The translations under genes were made by a program, and so were the position numbers. From contig CAVOZH010000003.1 in NCBI GenBank assembly GCA_963700955.1, positions 62,001 to 126,000 on the forward strand: a DNA stretch of 64,000 nt. Reading direction: 5' to 3'. The stretch is from Nocardioides_C sp963700955. Lineage in GTDB: Bacteria; Actinomycetota; Actinomycetes; Propionibacteriales; Nocardioidaceae. The notes under the pieces were generated by a model that worked only from the letters and a program-made list of their open reading frames with translations, ran no database searches and was not told the DNA's origin. Of this stretch, positions 8,539 through 16,789 are shown one piece after another; the stretch's first letter is position 1; the number at the start of each line of letters is the position of its first letter.

Positions 8539-9822
8539 GTGACCCTCGCCGCCCGCCTCGCTCCCGCACGTCTCGGTCGGGACTTCCGCTGGATCTGGGG
8601 CGCCTCGACGGTCTCCAACCTCGGCGACGGGATCGTGCTCGCGGCCGGGCCGCTGCTGGTCGCGTCGATCACCCGCGAGCCGTTCGCGGTCGCGATGGCC
8701 GCGTTCCTCCAGCAGCTGCCGTGGCTGCTGTTCGGGGTCCCGGCCGGTGCGGTCATCGACCGGCTCGACCGCCGGACGCTCACGATCGTCGTCGACCTGA
8801 TCCGCTTCTCCGTGCTCGGTCTCCTCGCGTTCGCAGTGGCCCTCGACGTCGCGACGTTGCCCGTGGTGCTGGTCGCGGTGTTCCTTCTCGGTACGTCGGA
8901 GACCTTCGCCGACAACGCGGCGAGCACGCTGGTCGCCACCGCGGTCCCGAAAGAGGGGCTGGGGCTGGCCAACTCACGGCTGTTCGCCACCGCGATCCTG
9001 GGCAACCACCTCGCGGGGCCGCCGCTCGGCGCCTTCCTGTTCGGGCTCGGCATGGCGTTGCCGTTCGGCGCCAACGCCCTGTGCTTCCTGCTCGCCGCTG
9101 TGCTGATCTCCCGCATCGCGCGGCCGGTCGTGGAGCGCGACGGCGAGCCCCGCGCGATGCGCCACGAGATCGCAGAAGGCCTGTCCTGGCTGTGGACCCA
9201 CGCGCCGGTGCGGACGCTCGCGCTGACGATCACCGCGTTCAACGTGACGTTCGGTGCTGCCATGTCGGTCTACGTGCTCTACGCGCAGGAGCGCCTGGGG
9301 CTGGACGAGTTCGGCTACGGCCTGCTGATGACGGCGAGCGCGGTCGGCGGCCTGCTCGGTGCTTCGACGTACCGCTGGCTGGAGGAGCGGTTCAGCCTGG
9401 CCACCTTGATGCGGATCGGCCTGGTGGTCGAGACGCTCACCCACCTCGGCCTCGCAGTGACCCGCGAGCCGCTGCTCGCCGGCCTGATCATGACGCTTTT
9501 CGGCGTGCACGCGGTCGTCTGGGGGACCACCTCCACCACCGTGCGTCAGCGAGCGGTGCCGTCACGGCTCCTCGGACGGGTCACCAGCGTCTACCTGCTC
9601 GGAGCGGTCGGTGGCCTCGCGATCGGCTCCCTCCTCGGCGGGGCGCTCGCCCAGAGATGGGGAGTGGTCGCGCCGTACTGGTTCGGATTCGTCGGCTCGG
9701 CTCTGCTCACCATCGTCATGTGGCGCTCGTTCCTCAACATCGCCCACGCAGCCGAGGTCGGGCCCGAGCCCGACCCGGCAGTGGACGCGTCACGCCCCGC
9801 GACCGACCCTGCCCGCGACTGA
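8539..9822 (+). CDS. MFS transporter, EntS-like branch
   Basis: 427 residues with about twelve hydrophobic segments in two halves. The loop GVPAGAVIDRLDRR between segments 2 and 3 is the major facilitator motif A, and IRFSVLGLLAFA, SETFADNAASTL and GPPLGAFLFGLG follow in the order usual for the MFS_3 (enterobactin exporter EntS-like) branch of drug or siderophore efflux proteins. The start is a GTG at 8539 without a clear ribosome site. An 11-bp gap separates it from the RidA-like gene, so they probably share a transcript. No siderophore genes are nearby, so the substrate is open. Confidence 0.87.
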   Translation: MTLAARLAPARLGRDFRWIWGASTVSNLGDGIVLAAGPLLVASITREPFAVAMAAFLQQLPWLLFGVPAGAVIDRLDRRTLTIVVDLIRFSVLGLLAFAVALDVATLPVVLVAVFLLGTSETFADNAASTLVATAVPKEGLGLANSRLFATAILGNHLAGPPLGAFLFGLGMALPFGANALCFLLAAVLISRIARPVVERDGEPRAMRHEIAEGLSWLWTHAPVRTLALTITAFNVTFGAAMSVYVLYAQERLGLDEFGYGLLMTASAVGGLLGASTYRWLEERFSLATLMRIGLVVETLTHLGLAVTREPLLAGLIMTLFGVHAVVWGTTSTTVRQRAVPSRLLGRVTSVYLLGAVGGLAIGSLLGGALAQRWGVVAPYWFGFVGSALLTIVMWRSFLNIAHAAEVGPEPDPAVDASRPATDPARD

Positions 9823-9833
9823 AGGAGCCCGCC

Positions 9834-10277
9834 ATGTCCGAGACCACGCCCGCCGTCGAGCTGGTCCGCGCCCCGGCACTCACCGACCAGGTGCCTTATG
9901 CCTACGCGTCGGTGGTCCAGGGCCCGGGTCGACTCGTCTTCACCGCCGGCGCCTGTCCGCTCGACGGAGAGGGGAACGTCGTCGCACCCGGTGACGTCGC
10001 CGGGCAGGCCCGTCAGGTCATGCGCAACCTCCAGGAGGCGCTGGCGGCCACCGGCTGCAGGCTGGACGACGTTGCCAAGACGACTGTGTACGTCGCGTCG
10101 TCCGATCGCGCCGACCTGGTCGCGGCCTGGGACGTGGTCAGTGCCGCCTTCGCCGGCCACGACGTGCCGAGCACCCTGCTCGGAGTGTCGGTGCTCGGCT
10201 ACCCGGACCAGATGGTCGAGGTCGAGGCGGTCGCAGTGCTGCCTCGCTATGCCTCGCCGATCCCGAGCACTCCCTAG
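9834..10277 (+). CDS. RidA-family (YjgF/UK114) protein, catalytic Arg absent
   Basis: 147 residues from the ATG at 9834, with GAAGGAG upstream. The fold is clear: VVQGPGRLVFTAGACPLDGEG, DVAGQARQVMRNLQEAL, DVAKTTVYVASSDRADL and MVEVEAVAVLP. In deaminating RidA proteins a conserved Arg sits in a PxRS motif before the last strand. Here the matching segment is VPSTLLGVSVLG with no Arg, so 2-aminoacrylate deaminase activity is unlikely. It belongs with the Rid subgroups of unknown function. It follows the MFS gene directly. Confidence 0.85.
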   Translation: MSETTPAVELVRAPALTDQVPYAYASVVQGPGRLVFTAGACPLDGEGNVVAPGDVAGQARQVMRNLQEALAATGCRLDDVAKTTVYVASSDRADLVAAWDVVSAAFAGHDVPSTLLGVSVLGYPDQMVEVEAVAVLPRYASPIPSTP

Positions 10278-10328
10278 GTAGAGCGTTCCGCTTCCTGTTC
10301 TGGGACGACCGCGAAGGAGACCCACCGG

Positions 10329-10916
10329 ATGACTGAGAGCCGGACCCTGCCGGTGACCCGACCCTTGGTGTCCCGCCACGCGAGCCGGGTGATCGGAGGT
10401 GAGTCACGGGTGCACGCCTTCTACGACGAGCCGGAGGACAACGTCGTCGCGGTGGTGGCGTGCTCAGGTACGCCTGCCCGCGGGCTGTCGACGTTCTCGA
10501 CCGCCTCGTTGCACGTCGTCCCGAACGTCTTGGAGGGCGACGACATACGGGTGGAGCTCCTGTGGGTCACGGAGGACGGCTACGAAGAGGCCGGGAACGT
10601 CATCGCGACTTCGGCCTTCAACGTGATCAAGGACGGGTGGCTGGCCGCGCCCGGAGTGGTGTTCCCAGGCGCCGTCGCGGAGTACTACCCGCAGACCACC
10701 ACACCTCACCTCATGTGGACCGAGCCGTTCGTGTTCCCCCAGCTGAGCACGGTCCACCTCGAAGGCGTCGGGTACGACGTCCACTGGCTGCAGGGCGTGC
10801 CGTTGACGGAGCAGGAGCGTGCGTTCTTGAACGACTCAGGATTCGACGCGCTCTCGGAGCGGCTCGAGGCCGCAGACGCTCCGTACTTTGACCTCATGCG
10901 GCAGTCAGTCGTCTAG
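10329..10916 (+). CDS. suppressor-of-fused domain protein
   Basis: 195 residues from the ATG at 10329, preceded by GAAGGAGA. The C-terminal half has the suppressor-of-fused (SUFU-like) pattern: HWLQGVPLTEQERAFL, GFDALSERLE and PYFDLMRQSVV. The N-terminal half has FYDEPEDNVVAVVAC, a HVVPNV strand, and PHLMWTEPFVF. In bacteria this domain is frequent among immunity proteins of polymorphic toxin systems, either beside a toxin or as an orphan. No toxin gene is adjacent. It may be an orphan immunity gene; activity is unproven. Confidence 0.72.
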   Translation: MTESRTLPVTRPLVSRHASRVIGGESRVHAFYDEPEDNVVAVVACSGTPARGLSTFSTASLHVVPNVLEGDDIRVELLWVTEDGYEEAGNVIATSAFNVIKDGWLAAPGVVFPGAVAEYYPQTTTPHLMWTEPFVFPQLSTVHLEGVGYDVHWLQGVPLTEQERAFLNDSGFDALSERLEAADAPYFDLMRQSVV

Positions 10917-10940
10917 GTGGAGCAGGCTGGAGCGGGAGCG

Positions 10941-11405
10941 ATGGGTGGCATCAACGTGGATCTGACAGGACTCTTGGGTACTCCGTTTGCAGACTTGCAG
11001 GCGCAGCCGGAGCTGAGCGGTCATCTGACCTCGCCTGTGCGGACCGAGGGGCGCACCCATGTCGGGGCGCCCGCGATCGGCATCGGCTTCGTCGATCATG
11101 GGGACGGGCTTGTCGGCACGATTCACGTTCATTGTGACGCGACAGAGGGCATGGATCGTTTTGCGGGCGAGCTGCCGTACGGCCTCTCCAGAACCATGCC
11201 TCAGGTCGAGGTGCGAAGGCTCCTGGGCGAACCGGAGTCTTCGGGGGAGGGGTTGACCCTTCCCGTGCTCGGCGCGATGCCACCCTGGGACCGGTTCGTT
11301 GTGGGTGAGCGCGTCGTCCACGTCTCCTACAGAGTTGACGAGCAGGGGTTGTCCCTGGTCACGCTCATGTCCCGGGAAGTCGCCCCGCTCGGGCACTCGT
11401 CCTAG
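10941..11405 (+). CDS. unrecognised small soluble protein
   Basis: 154 residues from an ATG at 10941, chosen because GGAG lies eight bases upstream; a GTG at 10917 touches the previous stop and would add eight residues. I do not recognise the family. The protein has no signal peptide or membrane segment and alternates short strands and helices (VGAPAIGIGFVDHGDG, PQVEVRRLLGEPE, WDRFVVGERVVHVSYRV, GLSLVTLMSRE). It follows the suppressor-of-fused gene by 24 bp on the same strand. Its ending, with a strand that leads into L-VTLM, is reminiscent of small immunity-type proteins, but that is only a guess. Confidence 0.6.
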   Translation: MGGINVDLTGLLGTPFADLQAQPELSGHLTSPVRTEGRTHVGAPAIGIGFVDHGDGLVGTIHVHCDATEGMDRFAGELPYGLSRTMPQVEVRRLLGEPESSGEGLTLPVLGAMPPWDRFVVGERVVHVSYRVDEQGLSLVTLMSREVAPLGHSS

Positions 11406-11421
11406 CTCTTGCGCGCCGCGT

Positions 11422-12918
11422 TCATCCCTGGCCCCTCACGTCGCATCGGGACGAGGTAGCCCCGGACTGTCGAAGCACTGCGTCCGCACGGGCCCGGCCG
11501 AGGTTCCACTCCAGCCAGTCGTAGTGCTGCGGTTCGGCCTGGAGGACGCAGCCCTGGTACTTCGCCGGCAGCTCGGCGAGCACCGGCACCGCATCGGCGG
11601 AGAGACCGCTCAGGTAGTGCCAGTCGATGCGGCCGGTCTGCTCGAACCGTGCGATGTTGTGCTCCGCGATGTTGGCGTCGGGGTTGACCGCCGCGAGGCC
11701 CAACAGCATCACGCCGCCGGCCACCAGGGCTGCCCTGGGCACCCACGGGCCGTGCAGCCTGGTCCCGGCAACCATGACGAGCACGACGACCACGCCGAGC
11801 CACCCCTCGAACACCGACACGAGCAGCCGAAGCCGGGTGAAGCCGTAGGCCTGCTCGTAGACGTGTATCCGGTACAACGCCGATGCGACGACCACCAGGG
11901 TCAGCGCGCACAGGGCTCCGAGCAGGACCCGCAAGAGCAGCCGGTCGTGGCGGGTGGCCCGTGGAGCCTTGCGGATCGTGGTTGCCACCACCGCGAGCGT
12001 CAGCAGCGTGGCCACGGTGAGCTGGCCGAACCCCTGGTGGACGTAGTCCGCGTAGGTGAGGCCGGTGGTTCGCCGAAGGTAGCCGTGGCCGCCGAACATC
12101 GCCGTCAGCTGCGCCGCCACGAAGACAGCGAAGACCCCGACCACCAGCCCGACAGGCACCAGCCACTCGAAGGAGCGGCTCACGGGCCGGGCGGCGGCCG
12201 GCGCCAGTCGTTCCACCCGCGGCGGGCACAGCGCGACGAACACCCCGGCAAGGGTCAGCCCGGCGAAGGCCAGGAACACGAAGCCGCGAAGGAACACCGA
12301 CCCGAACGACAGGTCGGGGACGAGAGCCCCGACCCAGCGGGCGAAAAGGGCGTCCGCCGACGCGAACAACGCGCCGAACACCACTACCAGGAGCAGCGAC
12401 ACGGCCGTCGTACGAAGCAGGGACCACCACGCCGCGGCGGGACGGTCCGCCGAGGCCGAGCCCCGCACCGACCGGCTGAGCCAGGGCAGTCCCCGGACGG
12501 CGGCGAGCGGAACGGCGGCTGCCGACGCGACCAGCCCGATCACCGATCGGCCCCCGGCAAGCACGGCCGCACCGACCGCGAACGCTGCCAGGAGGCACAG
12601 CGCCACGACCCAGGCGGCGTCCCGGACGAGCAGGGTCGCCGTCAGCAGGACGCAGAGGCCACCGGCCGCGACGTGGGGCGCCGTCAACAGCCGCCGGTCG
12701 GCGATCGCGACCACGCCCATGACCGAGGCGAGCGCAAGGAAGGTCGCGAGGCCCGGCGCCCGGAACGGCACGACCAGCGCCGCGAGCAGGCCGACTGCGG
12801 CGGAGGCAGCCAGGAGGCGGGGGCGGCCGGGAGTCGAACGGTCCGGCCACACCTCCCCGAACACCGCGTCGAGGAACGGCTTGGCAGGCACCGGTGAGGC
12901 TAACGAGGGCGTGCTCAT
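11422..12918 (-). CDS. DUF4153/DUF4173 multi-pass membrane protein
   Basis: 498 residues with about ten to twelve hydrophobic segments between residues 35 and 430. The C-terminal part has TTGLTYADYVHQGFGQL, HVYEQAYGFTRLR and NPDANIAEHNIARFEQTG, which mark the DUF4153 (DUF4173) family of actinobacterial integral membrane proteins of unknown function. It overlaps the upstream kinase gene by one base (TGATG) and is the last gene of a regulator-kinase-membrane protein operon. In that position it is likely either an output or a sensory partner of the two-component system; the sequence does not say which. Confidence 0.85.
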   Translation of the reverse strand: MSTPSLASPVPAKPFLDAVFGEVWPDRSTPGRPRLLAASAAVGLLAALVVPFRAPGLATFLALASVMGVVAIADRRLLTAPHVAAGGLCVLLTATLLVRDAAWVVALCLLAAFAVGAAVLAGGRSVIGLVASAAAVPLAAVRGLPWLSRSVRGSASADRPAAAWWSLLRTTAVSLLLVVVFGALFASADALFARWVGALVPDLSFGSVFLRGFVFLAFAGLTLAGVFVALCPPRVERLAPAAARPVSRSFEWLVPVGLVVGVFAVFVAAQLTAMFGGHGYLRRTTGLTYADYVHQGFGQLTVATLLTLAVVATTIRKAPRATRHDRLLLRVLLGALCALTLVVVASALYRIHVYEQAYGFTRLRLLVSVFEGWLGVVVVLVMVAGTRLHGPWVPRAALVAGGVMLLGLAAVNPDANIAEHNIARFEQTGRIDWHYLSGLSADAVPVLAELPAKYQGCVLQAEPQHYDWLEWNLGRARADAVLRQSGATSSRCDVRGQG

Positions 12919-13916
12919 CAGTTGCTCCTGTTGTCAGGGAGGGCCACCCGGATGTGGCAGCCCGAGAGGGAGTCGGCGACCTCGATCGAGCCGCCATGCA
13001 GGTCAGCGACCCAGCGGCTGATCGCCAACCCGAGGCCGGTCCCGCCGTCCCCGGGTGCGGCGGCACCGGTGGTGAACCTCTGGAAGACCGCGGACCGGTC
13101 GGCCGGCGCGATGCCGGGGCCTTCGTCGACCACGTCGAGCAGCACCCGTCCTCCACCGCACGTCGCTCGCAGGGTCACCGTCCCGCCCGACGGGCTGTGC
13201 CTGCCCGCGTTGTCGACGAGGTTCGCGACGAGCTGGTGCAGGCGCTCCCGGTCCGCGCGGACGACGAGGTCGGCCGGCCGTACGTCGACCACGTAGCCGA
13301 CCGGCCGGTCGGCGACCCGCGCCTCGTCGACGACGGACTGCAGGAAGGGTCCGACGGCGAGATCCTCGACGTCGAGCGGGGTGAGGCCGGCGTCGACGCG
13401 CGACAGGTCCAGCAGGTCCGTGACCAGCCGGGCCAGCCGCTCGGTCTGCGCCAGAGCCGCCTGCAACGTCGCCTTGTCGGGGGGAGAGACCCCGTCGACG
13501 AGGTTCTCGAGCACCGCGCGGAGCGCAGACACGGGAGTGCGCAGCTCGTGGGAGACGTTGGCGACAAGGTCGCGGCGTTGCTGGTCGACCGCCTCGAGGT
13601 CGGCGGCCATCGTGTTGAAGGCCCGGGCCAGCTCGCCGACCTCGTCGCGCGACGTGGTGCGCACCCGCCGCGAGTAGTCGCCGGTCGCCATCGCGCGGGC
13701 GGCCGCCGTCATCTCGCGCAGGGGGGAGGTCATGCCCCGGGCCAGGAGCTGAGTGACGACCAGCGCGAGGAGTACCGCGGCAGGGATCGTGTAGCGCGGC
13801 AGGAGGCCGAGCCGCAGCCCGGCGACCGACAGCGTTGCAGCGACGGCGACGCTGACCGCGACCAGCACACCCAGCTTGGTCTTGATGGAGCCGAGCGGGT
13901 CCAGCGGCCGGATCAC
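12918..13916 (-). CDS. sensor histidine kinase (HAMP, HisKA, HATPase)
   Basis: 332 residues from a GTG at 13916 that overlaps the regulator stop by four bases (GTGA). Two hydrophobic segments (about 12-35 and 44-60) leave only a very short external loop, followed by HAMP (60-110). The dimerisation helix has NVSHELRTPVSALR with phospho-acceptor His123. ATP-binding boxes are LVANLVDNAGRH (N), VVDEGPGIAP (G1) and GTGLGLAIS (G2). With almost no extracytoplasmic domain it probably senses within the membrane or through a partner, for which the coupled DUF4153 protein is a candidate. Confidence 0.93.
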   Translation of the reverse strand: MIRPLDPLGSIKTKLGVLVAVSVAVAATLSVAGLRLGLLPRYTIPAAVLLALVVTQLLARGMTSPLREMTAAARAMATGDYSRRVRTTSRDEVGELARAFNTMAADLEAVDQQRRDLVANVSHELRTPVSALRAVLENLVDGVSPPDKATLQAALAQTERLARLVTDLLDLSRVDAGLTPLDVEDLAVGPFLQSVVDEARVADRPVGYVVDVRPADLVVRADRERLHQLVANLVDNAGRHSPSGGTVTLRATCGGGRVLLDVVDEGPGIAPADRSAVFQRFTTGAAAPGDGGTGLGLAISRWVADLHGGSIEVADSLSGCHIRVALPDNRSN

Positions 13917-14611
13917 CGGGTCACCTCGAGGGCGTAGCCGACGCCGTGTACCGTCCGCAGCAGGTTCGGGCCGAGCTTGCTCCGCAGTGACTTCACGTGG
14001 CTGTCGACCGTGCGGGTGCCTGCTGCGTCCTGCCAGTCCCACACCTCGGCGAGCAGATGCTCTCGGGTGAGCACCGTCCCCGGCTTGGCCGCGAGGCACA
14101 CGAGCAGGTCGAACTCGGTCGGGGTGAGGTGTACGTCGTGTCCGTCGTTGTTCACGCGACGACGCGCCTGGTCGATCCGCAGCGAGCCGACCACGAGCTC
14201 CGCAGGAGTACGGTTCGCGAGCTCGGCCGCCCGGTCCACCCGGCGCAGGAGAACCCGGATGCGTGCCACGAGCTCGCGCATGCTGAACGGCTTGGTGAGG
14301 TAGTCGTCCGCGCCGACCCCGAGCCCGACCAGCACGTCGGTCTCGTCGTCCCGCGCGGTGAGCATCAGGACAGGCACAGGCCGCTCGGCCTGGACCCTGC
14401 GGCACACCTCGTGCCCGTCGAAGCCAGGGAGCATGACGTCCAGAACGACGAGATCGGGGGACCACTCGGCCGCGGCTGCGACGGCCGACGGGCCGTCGTA
14501 CTCCTGCCTGACGGCGAAGCCCTCGGCGCTCAGCCGGTCGGCCAGGGCTTGGGCGATCGTGCGCTCGTCCTCGACGACGAGCACCCGCGGTGGCGTCCCG
14601 GTTTCGGTCAT
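13913..14611 (-). CDS. OmpR/PhoB-family response regulator
   Basis: 232 residues from the ATG at 14611 (MTETGTPPRVLVVEDE). The receiver domain has the acidic pair at 14-15, phospho-acceptor Asp58 in LVVLDVMLPG, and Lys107 in LTKPFSM. The C-terminal winged helix has LTPTEFDLLVCLA, VLTREHLLAEVW and TVDSHVKSLRSKLG. It is the first gene of the regulator-kinase-DUF4153 operon. In-frame sequence upstream of the chosen ATG is not protein-like. The start has little ribosome-site complementarity, which fits a leaderless or near-leaderless transcript. Confidence 0.93.
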   Translation of the reverse strand: MTETGTPPRVLVVEDERTIAQALADRLSAEGFAVRQEYDGPSAVAAAAEWSPDLVVLDVMLPGFDGHEVCRRVQAERPVPVLMLTARDDETDVLVGLGVGADDYLTKPFSMRELVARIRVLLRRVDRAAELANRTPAELVVGSLRIDQARRRVNNDGHDVHLTPTEFDLLVCLAAKPGTVLTREHLLAEVWDWQDAAGTRTVDSHVKSLRSKLGPNLLRTVHGVGYALEVTR

Positions 14612-14697
14612 ACGGGGAGCGTACGAGCGAAACCGGCCCGGTTGTGCGGACGACTTGTGAAGATCCTGTGCAGGCTTCGACCCCGCGCGCAGCATGA

Positions 14698-14725
14698 GGC
14701 CCGGGCCACCCAAGTGACCCGGACC
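14698..14725 (-). terminator. GC-rich hairpin after the Calx-beta gene
   Basis: An 8-bp stem (GGCCCGGG with CCCGGACC, one G-T pair) lies about 20 bases downstream of the Calx-beta gene stop on the minus strand. There is no U-run, as is common in high-GC actinobacteria. Confidence 0.4.
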
Positions 14726-14744
14726 TTGTCGTGCAGTCCTTTCC

Positions 14745-16580
14745 TTACGGTTGCTGTGGCGGCTGGTCGTTGCTCGGGATCGTCACGATGCCCTGCCACT
14801 TGGCGGGATCGAGCTTGGCGTTGACCGGGTTGCTGAGGTTGACGAAGAAGACCTCGTCGGGCTCAGGAGTCTGGTCATCCGCCGTCGTGACGGTGATCTC
14901 CTTGCTGGTCTGCCCGGGCGAGAAGGTCAGCGAGCCCGTGACCGGGACGTAGTCGCCGGGGTTGCCGGGGGAGCCGGGCCGTGCGTTTCCAGGACCGGTC
15001 CCACTGTGAGTCGCGAAGTCGACCGTGACAGCTGTGTTGCCGGCCGGGGCCAGGGTGACGGTCAGGACTGCGTCGGAACCCTCAGAGGTGAGCGTCACGT
15101 TGTCGACCGACAGCGTGGATCCGGGCGCTACGTCATCATCGAGGATCGTGGCGGTGGCGCGACCACCGAGGAACCTCGCGTCAAGGACGTTCCTGATGCT
15201 GAGGTAGAACACCTCGTCGCCCTCTACGAGCGTGTCGTCCTTGGTCTGGACCTTGATCCAGGCGTGACGCTCGCCGGCGGGAATCGTCTTGTAGTCGCGC
15301 TGCGCCCTGTAGTCGTCCGGCGCCGTAGCGGTGCCGTTCTCGGTGCCGTAGCCGAACCGGATGTCCTGCGGGCTGCGGTCGGACAGCTCCACCTTGAAGT
15401 AGGCGGTGTGGCCCTCCCTGACCTTCACGTCCTCGATCCACATCCTCGGACCGTCGTCGTCATCGATGACCGCGACAGCACGGCCGTCGTCGACCTTGGC
15501 GTTCTCCACGTCGGAGATGTTCATGTAGAACCTCTCGTCGATCTCGTCCCTGTGGTCGTCCCTGGTCGGAACCCTGATCCAGACTTCGCGGTCACCGGCG
15601 GAGATCGTCCTGCTCCCGCTGGTGGCCTTGTAGTCCTCAGGCGAGTGCGCGGTGCCCTCGTCGGTGTCGTAGTCGAACGTCACGTCCTGCTTGCTCGGCG
15701 CGGAGAGCTCGACCTCGAACATCGCGGTGTGCCCCTCGCGTACCTTCACGTTCTCGACGGACAGGTCGGGTCCGTCGTTGTCGTAGATCTTCCCGACCGC
15801 GGACGCGTGGGAGATCCAGGCGTTCTGCGCGCTCGAAAGTGTCACGTCGAAGGTCTCGTGGTACTCGTCGCGGTTGTCACCGAGGACCTTGACGGGCACG
15901 TTCTTCGAGGTGGTCCCGGCTGGGAAGAAGAGCTCGCCGGAGGAGTCGACGAAGTCGTCCCCCTCGTCGGCGCTGTCTCCAGACAGCGAGTAGTCGACCG
16001 AGATCGGCTTGCCGCTGGCTGCGGACAGACGAACCGGGAAGTACATCGTCGTCGACTGTGAAGCCGAACCAGGCTCGGTGACGGAAGCGTCACCGATCCA
16101 CACGGACGGCATCTTGTCGTTGTCGATGATCGTCACGGTTCCGCTGCGGTGCGCGACCTTCGCGTTCAGCGGGGCGAAGAGCCGGACCCTGAAGGTCTCG
16201 TCGAACTCGTCGCGCATGTCACCTGCGATCCGGACGGACACCGACTTCGCCCTCACGCCGGCGGGGAACTTGAGAGTGCCTGACTTGGCCATGTAGTCAG
16301 AGCCTGCCTTGGCTGATCCGTTGACCGTCTCGTACTTCACCGAGACCTTGTGTGATGCGGCCTTGGAGAGTGCGACACGGACGTTGGCCACCTGGCCGGC
16401 GCCGTCGATCTCCCTGACGGTCGAGCTGCTGACCGAAAGAGAGGGGAGCGGTGCTGCGGCCACGGCGGCTGGTTGGGGGAGCCCCAGCGCGAAAAGACCG
16501 GCTATCGCGAGGATGGACGTCGTCCACGTGCGAGCCGGCTTACGGAGGGGCGCATGCGTTGAGAAGAAAGCGGAGTACAT
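14745..16580 (-). CDS. secreted protein with five Calx-beta domains
   Basis: 611 residues from the ATG at 16580, with GGGAGG upstream; protein-like sequence does not extend further. Residues 1-43 form a signal peptide (basic RKPAR, hydrophobic ILAIAGLFALGL, then Ala-rich). Five tandem Calx-beta repeats follow at about 46-155, 158-269, 271-376, 378-483 and 488-605. Each has the D-E-x-x-E-x-F motif (DEFDETF, DEYHETF, DEIDERF, EGDEVFY, PEPDEVFF) and most end in a DND/DDD calcium-binding turn. There is no sortase motif or membrane anchor, so it is likely released or held by calcium-dependent contacts. Such repeats occur in adhesins and matrix proteins. No secretion partner is adjacent. Confidence 0.85.
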   Translation of the reverse strand: MYSAFFSTHAPLRKPARTWTTSILAIAGLFALGLPQPAAVAAAPLPSLSVSSSTVREIDGAGQVANVRVALSKAASHKVSVKYETVNGSAKAGSDYMAKSGTLKFPAGVRAKSVSVRIAGDMRDEFDETFRVRLFAPLNAKVAHRSGTVTIIDNDKMPSVWIGDASVTEPGSASQSTTMYFPVRLSAASGKPISVDYSLSGDSADEGDDFVDSSGELFFPAGTTSKNVPVKVLGDNRDEYHETFDVTLSSAQNAWISHASAVGKIYDNDGPDLSVENVKVREGHTAMFEVELSAPSKQDVTFDYDTDEGTAHSPEDYKATSGSRTISAGDREVWIRVPTRDDHRDEIDERFYMNISDVENAKVDDGRAVAVIDDDDGPRMWIEDVKVREGHTAYFKVELSDRSPQDIRFGYGTENGTATAPDDYRAQRDYKTIPAGERHAWIKVQTKDDTLVEGDEVFYLSIRNVLDARFLGGRATATILDDDVAPGSTLSVDNVTLTSEGSDAVLTVTLAPAGNTAVTVDFATHSGTGPGNARPGSPGNPGDYVPVTGSLTFSPGQTSKEITVTTADDQTPEPDEVFFVNLSNPVNAKLDPAKWQGIVTIPSNDQPPQQP

Positions 16581-16789
16581 GATGCGCCTCCCTATGCAGT
16601 TGTCACGCCTTCCACTTACAAGTTTCCTGCCGTTGAGCCCCTGAAATGAGTGGCCAAGGACCCAGCGGCACAGGACGAAGGGCACTCGCCAGAGCAAGCT
16701 CCGTCGGCTATATGGCGATTCAAGCGTTCTGTCGGACCATGAGGGGTCGAACCCAGTTTGCGGTCGCCCGACGTCTGCCTGTCGACCTG

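Noticed and set aside
16640..16789. tRNA-like GGGTTCGACCCC loop on the minus strand
   Set aside because: No acceptor stem, anticodon arm or D arm can be built around it.
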